Assembly (NCBI RefSeq): GCF_001302565.1
Contig: NZ_CP012750.1
Span: forward strand, 3,348,001-3,412,000
Source: Glutamicibacter halophytocola
GTDB taxonomy: Bacteria; Actinomycetota; Actinomycetes; Actinomycetales; Micrococcaceae
Direction: 5' to 3'
Length of the DNA: 64,000 nucleotides
Below are positions 35,317 through 43,684 of this stretch, in pieces. Numbering within the stretch: position 1 is the stretch's first letter; each line of letters begins with the position of its first letter. A program made the position numbers and the translations under genes. The notes under the pieces are model-generated. The model ran no database searches. It saw only the letters and a list, made by a program, of their open reading frames with translations, and had not been told where the DNA came from.

Positions 35317-36156
35317 GTGCCCATGAGCCAGGAGCACCTCGATCAGTGGCAGTGCGCAGGATGCGCCGTGGAGTTCCCGCCCGGCGCGCAGCCTGAGGGG
35401 CTGTGCCCGATCTGCGCCGACGAGCGCCAATACATTCCCGGAGGCACCCAACGCTGGATGCGGACCGGTGATCTGGTGGCGGACGGCCACGAGCTGACCC
35501 TCACGGAACTTGAACCCGGGCTGACGGCCATCGCTTCCCCGGAAATCGGCATTGGGCAAAGCGCCTTGCTGGTTCAGACCACCGGCGGCAATCTGCTCTT
35601 CGATGTTCCCGGGCTGATCACCGAGCAGATCATCGCCTGGCTGCAGTCCTGTGGCGGGTTGGCCGGGATCGTCGCCAGCCATCCGCACATGTACGGGGTG
35701 CAGCAGCAGTACAGCCAGGCATTTGGCGGCGTCCCGATCTACGTGGCACAGGCGGATGCCCGGTGGGTCCAATATTCATCTTCGGCGATCAAGCTCTGGA
35801 AGGATGCCTTTGAGGTCCTGCCCGGCATCACGCTGAAGCAATTGGGCGGGCATTTCCCTGGCAGCACCGTCGCCTGCTGGCAGGCCGGCGCCGATGGGCG
35901 TGGTGTGCTCTTGGCTGGAGATGCCATCTTCCCGGTGGCTGATGGCAACGTGACTTTTCTGCGCAGCTACCCCAACCGGATTCCGCTTTCGGCGCCCGTG
36001 GTGCGCCGCATGGCCAAGAGCTTGGAAGAGCTCGAATTTGACCGCCTCTACAACAACTTCGCCAGTTGCGTCCTCACGGATGCGCAGCGGATTGTCCAGT
36101 TTTCCGCGGATCGCTACGCCCGCTGGGTGTCGGGAGAATTCGACCATCTGACCTGA
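35317..36156 (+). CDS. MBL-fold hydrolase with an N-terminal rubredoxin-like zinc ribbon
   Basis: A 279-residue protein. Residues about 10-35 carry two Cys pairs, C-x2-C (WQCAGC) and C-x2-C (LCPIC), forming a small zinc ribbon. The remainder looks like a metallo-beta-lactamase fold (LTAIASPEIGIGQSALLVQTTGGNLLFDVPG, SHPHMYGVQQQYS, GGHFPGSTV, LLAGDAIFPVADG). The classical HxHxDH is altered: the SHPHMYG segment keeps two His but no Asp-His. Substrate unknown. The GTG at 35317 is chosen because AAGGAG lies 5 bp upstream. Confidence 0.7.
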   Translation: MPMSQEHLDQWQCAGCAVEFPPGAQPEGLCPICADERQYIPGGTQRWMRTGDLVADGHELTLTELEPGLTAIASPEIGIGQSALLVQTTGGNLLFDVPGLITEQIIAWLQSCGGLAGIVASHPHMYGVQQQYSQAFGGVPIYVAQADARWVQYSSSAIKLWKDAFEVLPGITLKQLGGHFPGSTVACWQAGADGRGVLLAGDAIFPVADGNVTFLRSYPNRIPLSAPVVRRMAKSLEELEFDRLYNNFASCVLTDAQRIVQFSADRYARWVSGEFDHLT

Positions 36157-36171
36157 TCTGGCGGGGATTTC

Positions 36172-36195
36172 AGATATTCCTCCTGCGGAATATCT
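36172..36195. terminator. Hairpin between convergent genes
   Basis: A perfect 9-bp stem AGATATTCC / GGAATATCT with a 6-nt loop, lying between the stops of the MBL and MFS genes and overlapping the latter stop. Probably a bidirectional terminator. Confidence 0.45.
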
Positions 36196-37396
36196 AGGCT
36201 TTGCCCAATGACGGATCGCGCTTGGAGAGGAACGAGGCCAAGACCATCGCCACCGCCTGCAGCACGACCACCGAGAGCACCACGCTGCCCCACCCGTAGT
36301 GCATGAACGGGATGCCGATGAGCCATCCCAGCACCGAGGAACCGACGTAGTACAACAGGTTGTAGAGGCTCGATGCCTGGGCTCGCGCGCCTGAGGCGAG
36401 CACCGGAACCCAGCCGCTGGCCACCGCATGGGCCGCGAAGAAGCCCGCGGTGAAGACCAGCAGCCCGGCAACAATGACGACGAGATTGCCCGCAAGGGTC
36501 AAGGCCAGTCCCGCGGCGCTGCACAAGATGCTCAGGCGCAGCGTATTGCGGCGCCTAATTCTGGCCACCACCTTCCCGCTGGCCACCGAGGTGTAGGTGC
36601 CAGACAGATACGCCAAGAACACCAGGGCCGCGAGGGATGACGGGATGAGATAGGGAGGCGCTTCCAGCCGAAACGCCAGATAGTTGTAGACCGCGACGAA
36701 GCCGCCCATGAGCAAGAAGCCCTGGGCATAGACCAGAATCATCTTCCCGCGCAGCGCTTGGCCGAACTTCGCGGCGATCGCCTTGAGGTTCTGGTCCCGG
36801 ATGGGTGCGAAGCCTTGGGCTGCGGGGGCTTTGAGCAAGAAGAACAGCGTGGCCAGTCCGGCCATGATGCTCACCGCCGCGATCCCCCAACGCCACCCCG
36901 CAGGCTCGCCAACGAAACTGGCCACCAGCCTTCCGGCCAGTCCGCCCAAGGTGGTTCCCGAGATGTAGGTGCCGCTGGCTACGGCCACGGCCCTGGGGCT
37001 GACCTCGTCCACGAGGAATGCCAGGGCAGATCCGGGTACCCCGGCCAGGGCGATGCCTTCAAAGAACCGGATGACAACGAGCGACTGGAACGTCGGCGAC
37101 TGGGTGCTGAGCAGTCCCAGCAGTACCGAGGCGACCAGCGCCGCGCAGATGACCCTGCGCCGGCCAATCCGATCCGAGATAATGGCCCACGGCGTCACCG
37201 CAAGGGCCAGCCCCAAGGTCGCTGACGAGACCGCCAGCGCGGCTTGGGACGAGGTGATGCGGAAGTCATTGGAGATGACTGGCAGCAGCCCCTGCACTGC
37301 GTAGAGCTGGGAGAAAGTGGCCACGCCGCTGGCAAAGAGGGCCAGCAGCATGCCGCGGTAAGCAGGAGTGCGTGGTTCATGTCCGGCAAACGGCAC
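36194..37396 (-). CDS. MFS transporter (YnfM-like)
   Basis: A 400-residue major-facilitator protein with 12 helices. The first-loop motif (PWAIISDRIGRRRVICAALV) and the helix-5 antiporter region are recognisable, with AVQGLLPVISNDFRITSSQAALAVSSATLGLAL near the N terminus. It resembles YnfM/arabinose-efflux-type exporters. The start is taken as GTG 37396, with AGGAG 9 bp upstream inside the end of the protease gene; its stop lies only 4 bp before, so the two are translationally coupled. Confidence 0.85.
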   Translation of the reverse strand: MPFAGHEPRTPAYRGMLLALFASGVATFSQLYAVQGLLPVISNDFRITSSQAALAVSSATLGLALAVTPWAIISDRIGRRRVICAALVASVLLGLLSTQSPTFQSLVVIRFFEGIALAGVPGSALAFLVDEVSPRAVAVASGTYISGTTLGGLAGRLVASFVGEPAGWRWGIAAVSIMAGLATLFFLLKAPAAQGFAPIRDQNLKAIAAKFGQALRGKMILVYAQGFLLMGGFVAVYNYLAFRLEAPPYLIPSSLAALVFLAYLSGTYTSVASGKVVARIRRRNTLRLSILCSAAGLALTLAGNLVVIVAGLLVFTAGFFAAHAVASGWVPVLASGARAQASSLYNLLYYVGSSVLGWLIGIPFMHYGWGSVVLSVVVLQAVAMVLASFLSKRDPSLGKA

Positions 37397-37400
37397 TGCT

Positions 37401-38171
37401 TCAGGCTCCTGCAGGTAGTAGCGGGTAGAGAAGATAGACGACCAGCAGGGCAATGGTGTTATTCAGAACATGCAGCATGTAGGAGTAGGCCATCGACTTG
37501 CCACTGAGGATGTAGGCCAGGCCCATCGTGATGCCGAGCATGAAATAGGGGACGACTTCCAGCCAGGACCCGACGCCCGCGCCGACGAAGTGGATCCCCG
37601 CGAAGAGGACGGTGGAGAACAGCAGGCAAATCCAGATATTGAATTTGCGTGACAGCTTGCCGATCAGCAGGTGGCGGAAGAAGTATTCCTCGACAAACGG
37701 GCCAAAGAGCGCTGTGACGACCAGCATCACGGGCAGCGGCACGGTCGTGGCCATGCCTTCCAGGGCGGCTTGGTTTTCGCTGGTCACCACTTGGCCGGTG
37801 AGTCCTGCGATGATCGCGTTGACCATGATGGTCAGCAGCCAGCCTCCGGGCAGCATCAGCCACTTCGCCCACGGGTGGTAGCGCATGGTCTTGAAGGAAT
37901 CGAAGAACTGCGGACCGCATTGGAACATCGCGAGAATGAAGAAGCCGACATACAGGATGAGGTTGATGCCGAAGAGCGCTTGCTCCTGGGTTTCGAACGC
38001 CGCCATGTAGCCCGGGACGAGCGCAATCAGCCCGGCTGCTCCCCCGATGAAGAAGACCAGGTAGGCCAGCATCGTCCACGCATCGCCCTTGCTGAACTTG
38101 CCGGCGTTGAAGACGCGTTGCCTGGGCCGTACAGCCATGTATCGAACTGGGTGCTCTGGCCATTGTTGCAT
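37401..38171 (-). CDS. CPBP-family intramembrane metalloprotease
   Basis: A 256-residue membrane protein of the CAAX-protease/bacteriocin-processing (CPBP/Abi) family. Motif 1 is FVEEYFFRHLLIG with the catalytic Glu-Glu and Arg. Motif 2 is AGIHFVGAG with the metal His. The C-terminal HVLNN supplies the last conserved His/Asn. About eight hydrophobic segments are seen. Members process or protect against small peptides, which may matter given the peptide genes in this window, but no direct link is visible. Coupled to the MFS gene. Confidence 0.85.
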   Translation of the reverse strand: MQQWPEHPVRYMAVRPRQRVFNAGKFSKGDAWTMLAYLVFFIGGAAGLIALVPGYMAAFETQEQALFGINLILYVGFFILAMFQCGPQFFDSFKTMRYHPWAKWLMLPGGWLLTIMVNAIIAGLTGQVVTSENQAALEGMATTVPLPVMLVVTALFGPFVEEYFFRHLLIGKLSRKFNIWICLLFSTVLFAGIHFVGAGVGSWLEVVPYFMLGITMGLAYILSGKSMAYSYMLHVLNNTIALLVVYLLYPLLPAGA

Positions 38172-38263
38172 GGTACAAGCCTAATGGGCTTGCCTATGGA
38201 TTTGCCTCAACCGTGAGCGAGCAGACGCAGATCGCCGTCCTTGCCGGTGCCCAGGCGCTACAA

Positions 38264-38307
38264 CGCCCGAGGGCGATCACTGCATGATCAGTGATCACCC
38301 TCGGGCG
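38264..38307. terminator. Strong bidirectional-type hairpin
   Basis: Stem CGCCCGAGGG-c-GATCACTG paired with CAGTGATC-a-CCCTCGGGCG, loop catgat. It lies 37 bp after the aquaporin stop on the minus strand and upstream of the protease gene. Typical of a rho-independent terminator for the aquaporin. Confidence 0.65.
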
Positions 38308-38344
38308 CAGAGAGCTGGCACTAGGCGCCAGAGAGGATCAGACC

Positions 38345-39109
38345 CTAGTTGCGGTCGAATCCTTCGCGGCCCTTGTCGACGAAGGCCGGGAACAAGACCT
38401 TGTAGCTGACACCGGCAATAGCCGCGCCAATAATCGGCGCGAGAATGAACAGCCAGACCTGGCCCAAGGCCTCAGGACCGGCAAACCAGGCTACGCCCAG
38501 CGAACGAGCGGGGTTGACCGAGGTGTTGGTGACCGGAATCGACACCAGGTGGATCAGGGTCAACGACAGGCCGATGGCAATCGGGGCAAAGCCCTTGGGC
38601 GCGCGCTCGTCGGTGGAACCCAGGATCACGTAGAGGAAAATAGCGGTGAGGACGATTTCAGCAACCAAGGCCGCAACCAGGGAATAGCCATCGGGTGAAC
38701 GATCGCCGTAGCCGTTGGAGGCAAATCCTGAATCAACTGCGCTGAAGCCATCCTTGCCCGAGGCGATCCAGAACAGCACCGCGCCGGCCACCGAAGCGGC
38801 AATGATCTGCGTGACGATATAAGGTGCCACGTCTTTCCATGGGGTGCGGCCAGCGAAGGCGGTGCCCAGGGTGACCGCAGGATTGAAGTGCCCTCCGGAG
38901 ATATGCCCGACGGCGTAGGCCATGACCAATACGGTCAAGCCGAAGGCCAAAGCGACGCCCATGAATCCGATCCCCATGTTGACGGATTCATCTGCCATGA
39001 CTTTTGCCGCGAAAATGGCCGAACCGCAGCCACCAAAGACCAGCACAAAGGTGCCCAAGAATTCTGCCGAAAGTTTTGCGCCCACAGTAGGCACGGATGC
39101 ATCAGACAT
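38345..39109 (-). CDS. aqpZ: Aquaporin (AqpZ-like water channel)
   Basis: A 254-residue MIP-family channel with six helices and the two selectivity loops GHFNPAVT (NPA 1) and NTSVNPARS (NPA 2). The long periplasmic loop around residues 120-140 ([25 protein letters not shown]) and the aromatic/Arg region fit an orthodox water channel rather than a glycerol facilitator. The ATG follows AAAGGAAAAGAAAG. Single-gene unit with its own terminator. Confidence 0.93.
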   Translation of the reverse strand: MSDASVPTVGAKLSAEFLGTFVLVFGGCGSAIFAAKVMADESVNMGIGFMGVALAFGLTVLVMAYAVGHISGGHFNPAVTLGTAFAGRTPWKDVAPYIVTQIIAASVAGAVLFWIASGKDGFSAVDSGFASNGYGDRSPDGYSLVAALVAEIVLTAIFLYVILGSTDERAPKGFAPIAIGLSLTLIHLVSIPVTNTSVNPARSLGVAWFAGPEALGQVWLFILAPIIGAAIAGVSYKVLFPAFVDKGREGFDRN

Positions 39110-39215
39110 GCTTTCTTTTCCTTTCCTCGATGAAAATATGCGAGTTCAAGGACAGCTTATGTCCTGACAGCCGGATTCGGGTAGACCTCAGACTATTTAA
39201 TAGAACTCATTTGTC

Positions 39216-40322
39216 TTATTTTTCATCGGGGTTCATGCTGCTGTTCGATTTCCGCGCTTCGCCTAGGTTGGCTTTCATGGATGAAGGGCGCCGTTCAAAC
39301 ACGGCGGCCGCCGCAATGCCGACCACCACGCCCAGCAGATTTCCCATGGCGCAGTCCCACACCAGCTGCGATCCGATCTTCGGATTGGCCAATTGGAGCA
39401 TCAAGATAATCAGCGGGGTGAAGAAGCTGAGGGCAAGACCGTAGTTTCGAGCCATATAGGCCTCGGTAGGGAACATCAGCAAGATGATCAAGCACCCGAT
39501 CACCGGCTCGCTGGGCGCCAGGTAGCTGATTCCCAACAGCGCGCCAATGCCAGCCAGGGTACCGGCGAGCCGGTGAGCGCCTCGCCGCAAGCGCCCTCGG
39601 GCATTGCCAGCGGCCAGCGGAACGGCCGCCCCGGCCAGGATCCACTGGAGATGTTCCACGTGCAGCAAGATCCCGACAGCTCCAGCCAGGAAAATCACCA
39701 GCAGGTAGGTTCTTGCCCTGCGCAGGATGGCGGGCCAGGGAATCACCGTGGCGCCCCTCCTGCGTTCGCCCATGGCTTCAAATCGATCGGCTTGGCCGAG
39801 CAAAACGCTGAACAGCGCGGTCGCCACGAACGCAATCAGCCCATCCACTGCAGGCAGCTCCCCCACCGGCAAGGTCCCCAAAGCGCCAAAGGCAAAAAGC
39901 GGGAAGAAGGCTCCGCCTGGCTTGATCCCATATCGATCGGCGATCACCGAGCTGAAGGCTGACCAGAACATTCCTCCGGCAAGCAGCACCCACCCATGCA
40001 ATCCCAGGGGAGCCATGGCGATCCCGCAGATTCCCGCGCAGAGCATCATGGCCGCCCCGAGCAGCTGGTTCTTCAGCCGCTGCCAACGATGCGGAGCGCG
40101 TCCGTACATTCCGACGATGGAGCCGAACACCGCGTAGGCGAGGAGGTCTGTTCTGCCCGTTGCCAGCAATACGCTGCCGGGGATCCCCAGGCCCAGGCCA
40201 ACGCGGACGGCCGGACGGATCTCCGGGCTGTGCGCCATGGCAAAACGCTGCCAGTCAATCAATGAAGCGGGCTTCGGCGTGGACTTCCGGATGGCCGTGA
40301 GGAGCGGCGTTGCTCTGCCCAT
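39216..40322 (-). CDS. FUSC-family membrane protein (aromatic-acid-exporter-like)
   Basis: A 368-residue membrane protein with two clusters of about five helices, the FUSC layout. RVGLGLGIPGSVLLATGRTDLLAYAVFGSIVGMYGRAPHRWQRLKNQ is in the first cluster, and the second begins RARTYLLVIFLAGAVGILLHVEHLQWILAGAAVPL. Related proteins export aromatic carboxylic acids. The C terminus is polar and charged. It stands alone, downstream of the LysR gene at 40530 on the same strand with 207 bp between. Confidence 0.8.
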   Translation of the reverse strand: MGRATPLLTAIRKSTPKPASLIDWQRFAMAHSPEIRPAVRVGLGLGIPGSVLLATGRTDLLAYAVFGSIVGMYGRAPHRWQRLKNQLLGAAMMLCAGICGIAMAPLGLHGWVLLAGGMFWSAFSSVIADRYGIKPGGAFFPLFAFGALGTLPVGELPAVDGLIAFVATALFSVLLGQADRFEAMGERRRGATVIPWPAILRRARTYLLVIFLAGAVGILLHVEHLQWILAGAAVPLAAGNARGRLRRGAHRLAGTLAGIGALLGISYLAPSEPVIGCLIILLMFPTEAYMARNYGLALSFFTPLIILMLQLANPKIGSQLVWDCAMGNLLGVVVGIAAAAVFERRPSSMKANLGEARKSNSSMNPDEK

Positions 40323-40529
40323 CGTCAGCGCAGCCCTGGGACCAGCGTGGCACCTGGCCGGTTGCCGCTTTCGCTTGGCCCCCGGAGCACTGAAGCGCTG
40401 CCTCGTTCCATTGATTTATCCCCGCCTCCCGTCGCATGGCCTGAGTCGGTCATGAGCTCGGGCCTGTTTCTAGGTTCAGGGATATGCCTTGATCAAATCC
40501 AACAATCAGATCCGATGATCCAATAAACA

Positions 40530-41447
40530 TTAGTTATGACGACTACTGGGAGCGCTATTAGCCGACGGAAAAATCTCAAAAATAATCTTCTGGAGCGCTC
40601 GCGTCATCAAAGTTAACGGATTGTCATCTTCCATCACCAGGGAAATCTGCGACGTGACCTGCGGATCATCCAGCCGGGTCAACTCGATTCCGGGAAGGGT
40701 GCCCAGCGGAGGCAGCCACTGGCGCGGGACAATGCTGGCCCAATTTCCCGTTGACACATGCGCGAGCAGCGTGACTATCGAGTCGCATTCGATGCGCGGA
40801 GAGACTTCCAGGCCATGCTCGCTGAGCGTCTGGTCCAGCACTTGGCGTCCCCTCAGGGATGAATCGAGAAGGCACAAAGGCAGCTCCAAGGCTGAGCTCC
40901 ATGGCACCACCGCGTCTTGGGCGAGTACGCCCGTCGCGGTGAGCAGCACATGCTCCTCGGCATAGAGCGGATATACCAGCAGCCCGGCCACGTCCTGCGG
41001 CTCCGCATAGATCAGCCCCGCGTCCAGCTCATAGTTCCTGATCTGGCGGACAATCTCCTCCGACCGGAGGCTTGCCTGGACATTGATGCCCACTTCCGGA
41101 TAGGCCCGGGCAAATTTGTCGGTGAGCGTTGCGACCGTGGAGGAGGCGGCAGGAACGGTGCCGATGCGCAGGGTTCCATTGAGCCCATGCTGGTAATGGG
41201 CAATTTCCTGTTTCAGCGATTCGTGGTCTTTCAGGAGTTTTCGAGCCCATTTGAGCACAGTCTCCCCTTCAACGGTCAAGCTCTGGAAGGCATGGCTGCG
41301 CCTGACCAGTGGCGCGCCCAGTTCCTTTTCAAGTTTTCGGATGCCTTCGGACAATGCTGGCTGGGAGACCGCGCATTCCTCGGCTGCCCGGGCAAAGTGC
41401 CCTTCATTGGCCAGCGCCACCAGATATTCCAACTGTCTAAGCATCAT
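40530..41447 (-). CDS. LysR-family transcriptional regulator
   Basis: A 305-residue LTTR with the HTH region MLRQLEYLVALANEGHFARAAEECAVSQPALSEGIRKLEKELGAPLVRRSH and an effector domain (GTLRIGTVPAASSTVATLTDKFARAYPEVGINVQ). It resembles CynR/GltC-like regulators. Two adjacent ATGs (41447, 41444) can start the protein. The downstream same-strand gene is the FUSC exporter, the best candidate target, since no divergent gene is adjacent. Confidence 0.84.
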   Translation of the reverse strand: MMLRQLEYLVALANEGHFARAAEECAVSQPALSEGIRKLEKELGAPLVRRSHAFQSLTVEGETVLKWARKLLKDHESLKQEIAHYQHGLNGTLRIGTVPAASSTVATLTDKFARAYPEVGINVQASLRSEEIVRQIRNYELDAGLIYAEPQDVAGLLVYPLYAEEHVLLTATGVLAQDAVVPWSSALELPLCLLDSSLRGRQVLDQTLSEHGLEVSPRIECDSIVTLLAHVSTGNWASIVPRQWLPPLGTLPGIELTRLDDPQVTSQISLVMEDDNPLTLMTRALQKIIFEIFPSANSAPSSRHN

Positions 41448-41542
41448 GATCACATTGCATCATCATCCGCGGAAAGATGCGCTATTGGTGACCTGGTCGC
41501 GCACTTTGGCGGCTTCTGAAACCCCTGGCCGAGCACGGCAAA

Positions 41543-41585
41543 GGCCCCGGGTTCCGGCAGGATTGAACTGCCAGAACCCGGGGCC
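41543..41585 (-). terminator. Terminator of the ABC exporter operon
   Basis: Stem GGCCCCGGGTTC-c-GGCAG / CTGCC-a-GAACCCGGGGCC, followed on the minus strand by tttgccgtg. It lies 14 bp after the stop of the gene at 41600. Confidence 0.7.
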
Positions 41586-41599
41586 TCCAGGGAGGAAAA

Positions 41600-43684
41600 C
41601 TACTCGGTTTCCTCCTTGGCCTCCGGTGCCAATTCGGAAGCCACCGGAGTTCCAGCGGACACCGCGGCCACCGCTGCGGTATCCGGATTCGCATCCACGT
41701 CCTCGGCTGGACCAGCAAACTGCGACTGGTACAAGCGGTAGTACGCGCCCTGGGTCTTCAACAGATGCTCATGGTTGCCCTGCTCAACGATCTTGCCCGC
41801 TTCCATCACCAGAATGGTGTCGGCATCGCGGATCGTCGAAAGGCGGTGGGCAATCACGAAGCTGGTGCGATCGCTGCGCAATGCGGCCATCGCCTGCTGC
41901 ACCAGCAACTCGGTACGCGTATCCACCGAGCTGGTGGCCTCATCGAGAATCAGCAGGGAAGGGTTGGCCACGAACGCACGGGCGATCGTGATCAGCTGCT
42001 TCTCACCGGCCGACACGTTGGTGCCTTCCTCATCGATGATGGTGTCATAGCCATCGGGCAATGCACGCACGAAACGATCCACGAAGGTTGCCTTGGCGGC
42101 CTCGATGACTTCCTCATCGGTGGCATCCAGACGTCCGTAGCGGATGTTCTCCATGATGGTGCCGCCAAAGAGCCACGCATCCTGGAGCACCATGCCCACC
42201 TTGGAACGCAGATCAGCACGCGAGAGCTGGGTGATGTCATGGTTATCGAGCATGATCTTCCCCGAGTTCAACTCGTAGAAGCGCATCACCAGGTTCACCA
42301 AGGTGGTCTTGCCGGCACCGGTCGGACCGACAATCGCCACCGTGTGGCCAGGGTCCGCATCAAAGGACAGGTCCTCGATCAGCGGCTTGTCCGTGGTGTA
42401 GGAGAAGGACACGTTCTGGAAGGAAACATGGCCGTCGGTGCGCTCAGGCAGGGTTGCCTGGGCGTCCTCGGGATCCTGCTCCTCGGCGTCCAGCAGCTCG
42501 AAGGTCCGCTCTGCCGAGGCCACACCGGACTGCAGCATATTCGCCACGCCGGCGATCTGGCCCAGCGGCTGGGTGAACTCGCGCGAGTACTGGATGAAGG
42601 CCGTGGCATCGCCAAGGCTCATCGCACCCGAAGCCACGCGCAGGCCACCCACGACGGCGATGCCGACGTAGGAGAGGTAGGACACGAAGTTCATCACCGG
42701 CATGATCATGCCGGAAACGAACTGGGCACCGAAGCTGGCCTTGTACAGCTCTTCGTTGCGGGCGGTGAAGCGATCAACCATGTCCTCTTCGCGGCCGAAG
42801 ACCTTCATCAGCTCGTGGCCCGAGAAGGATTCCTCGATCTGGCCGTTGAGCGCTCCGGTGTTCTTCCACTGTGCTGTGAACAGCTTCTGCGCCCTGGAGC
42901 CGATGACACCGGCGGCAATACCGGACAGCGGCAAGGCAACCAGGGCAATCAAGGCCATTTGCCAGGACACCACGAACATCATGATGACAATGCCGATGAC
43001 CGTCATGATGGACTGCACCAGCTGGCTCAAGGCCTGCTGCAGCGCATTTTGGATATTGTCCACATCGTTGGTCACGCGCGAGAGCACGTCTCCGCGCTGG
43101 CGGGTATCGAAGTAGTTCAGCGGCAGGCGGTTGAGCTTGTCCTCGACGTCCTTGCGCAGGTTGTAGACCACGCGCATGACCAGCTTGTTCAGCAGCCAGC
43201 CCGAAGCCCAGGAGAAGACCGACGCCACGAAGTACATCGAAAGGACAATCAGGATGAACTGCGAGAGCTGGGTGAAGTCGATGCCCTGACCGGGCACAAA
43301 ATCGACCTTCGAGAGCATGTCCGCCTGGGTGCCCTGGCCAGAATCGCGCAGCTGCTGGATGACAACATCGGCCGGCGTCCCGGCAGGGATGTTCTTGCCG
43401 ATCAAACCGGCAAAGATCACGTCCATGGCCTTGCCCAGAACACGCGGGGCAATCACCGACAGCACCACGTACACGGTGATCAGCGCGAACACCAGGACCA
43501 TGCCCCACTTGTACGGGGACATCAGGCCGACAAGGCGCTTGGCCGATGGCCAGAAGTGCTCTGCCTTGCGCGCTGGAGCACCACCGCTCCAGTCATCGGC
43601 ACCGGCGGCTACTTCAAATTCGTCAATTGCGGCCAGCTCGCTATCAAGCTGCTCCGGCTGCGCATTTTTCTGTTTCTTCGCCAC
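41600..43684 (-). CDS. ABC exporter, fused permease-ATPase (second half of heterodimer)
   Basis: A 694-residue multidrug-type exporter subunit: N-terminal charged extension (about 1-50), six-helix membrane domain and C-terminal ATPase. ATPase motifs are Walker A GPTGAGKTT, signature VSAGEKQ and Walker B LLILDEATSS. The signature VSAGEKQ and an intact Glu after Walker B suggest this is the catalytically competent half. A Glu/Ala-rich tail follows the ATPase. The GTG start abuts the TAA of the partner gene, giving tight coupling. Substrate unknown. Confidence 0.9.
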   Translation of the reverse strand: MAKKQKNAQPEQLDSELAAIDEFEVAAGADDWSGGAPARKAEHFWPSAKRLVGLMSPYKWGMVLVFALITVYVVLSVIAPRVLGKAMDVIFAGLIGKNIPAGTPADVVIQQLRDSGQGTQADMLSKVDFVPGQGIDFTQLSQFILIVLSMYFVASVFSWASGWLLNKLVMRVVYNLRKDVEDKLNRLPLNYFDTRQRGDVLSRVTNDVDNIQNALQQALSQLVQSIMTVIGIVIMMFVVSWQMALIALVALPLSGIAAGVIGSRAQKLFTAQWKNTGALNGQIEESFSGHELMKVFGREEDMVDRFTARNEELYKASFGAQFVSGMIMPVMNFVSYLSYVGIAVVGGLRVASGAMSLGDATAFIQYSREFTQPLGQIAGVANMLQSGVASAERTFELLDAEEQDPEDAQATLPERTDGHVSFQNVSFSYTTDKPLIEDLSFDADPGHTVAIVGPTGAGKTTLVNLVMRFYELNSGKIMLDNHDITQLSRADLRSKVGMVLQDAWLFGGTIMENIRYGRLDATDEEVIEAAKATFVDRFVRALPDGYDTIIDEEGTNVSAGEKQLITIARAFVANPSLLILDEATSSVDTRTELLVQQAMAALRSDRTSFVIAHRLSTIRDADTILVMEAGKIVEQGNHEHLLKTQGAYYRLYQSQFAGPAEDVDANPDTAAVAAVSAGTPVASELAPEAKEETE

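Noticed and set aside
35765..35780. Another AATATTC-like match inside the MBL gene
   Set aside because: Only the half-site is present; no dyad, and it lies within coding sequence.
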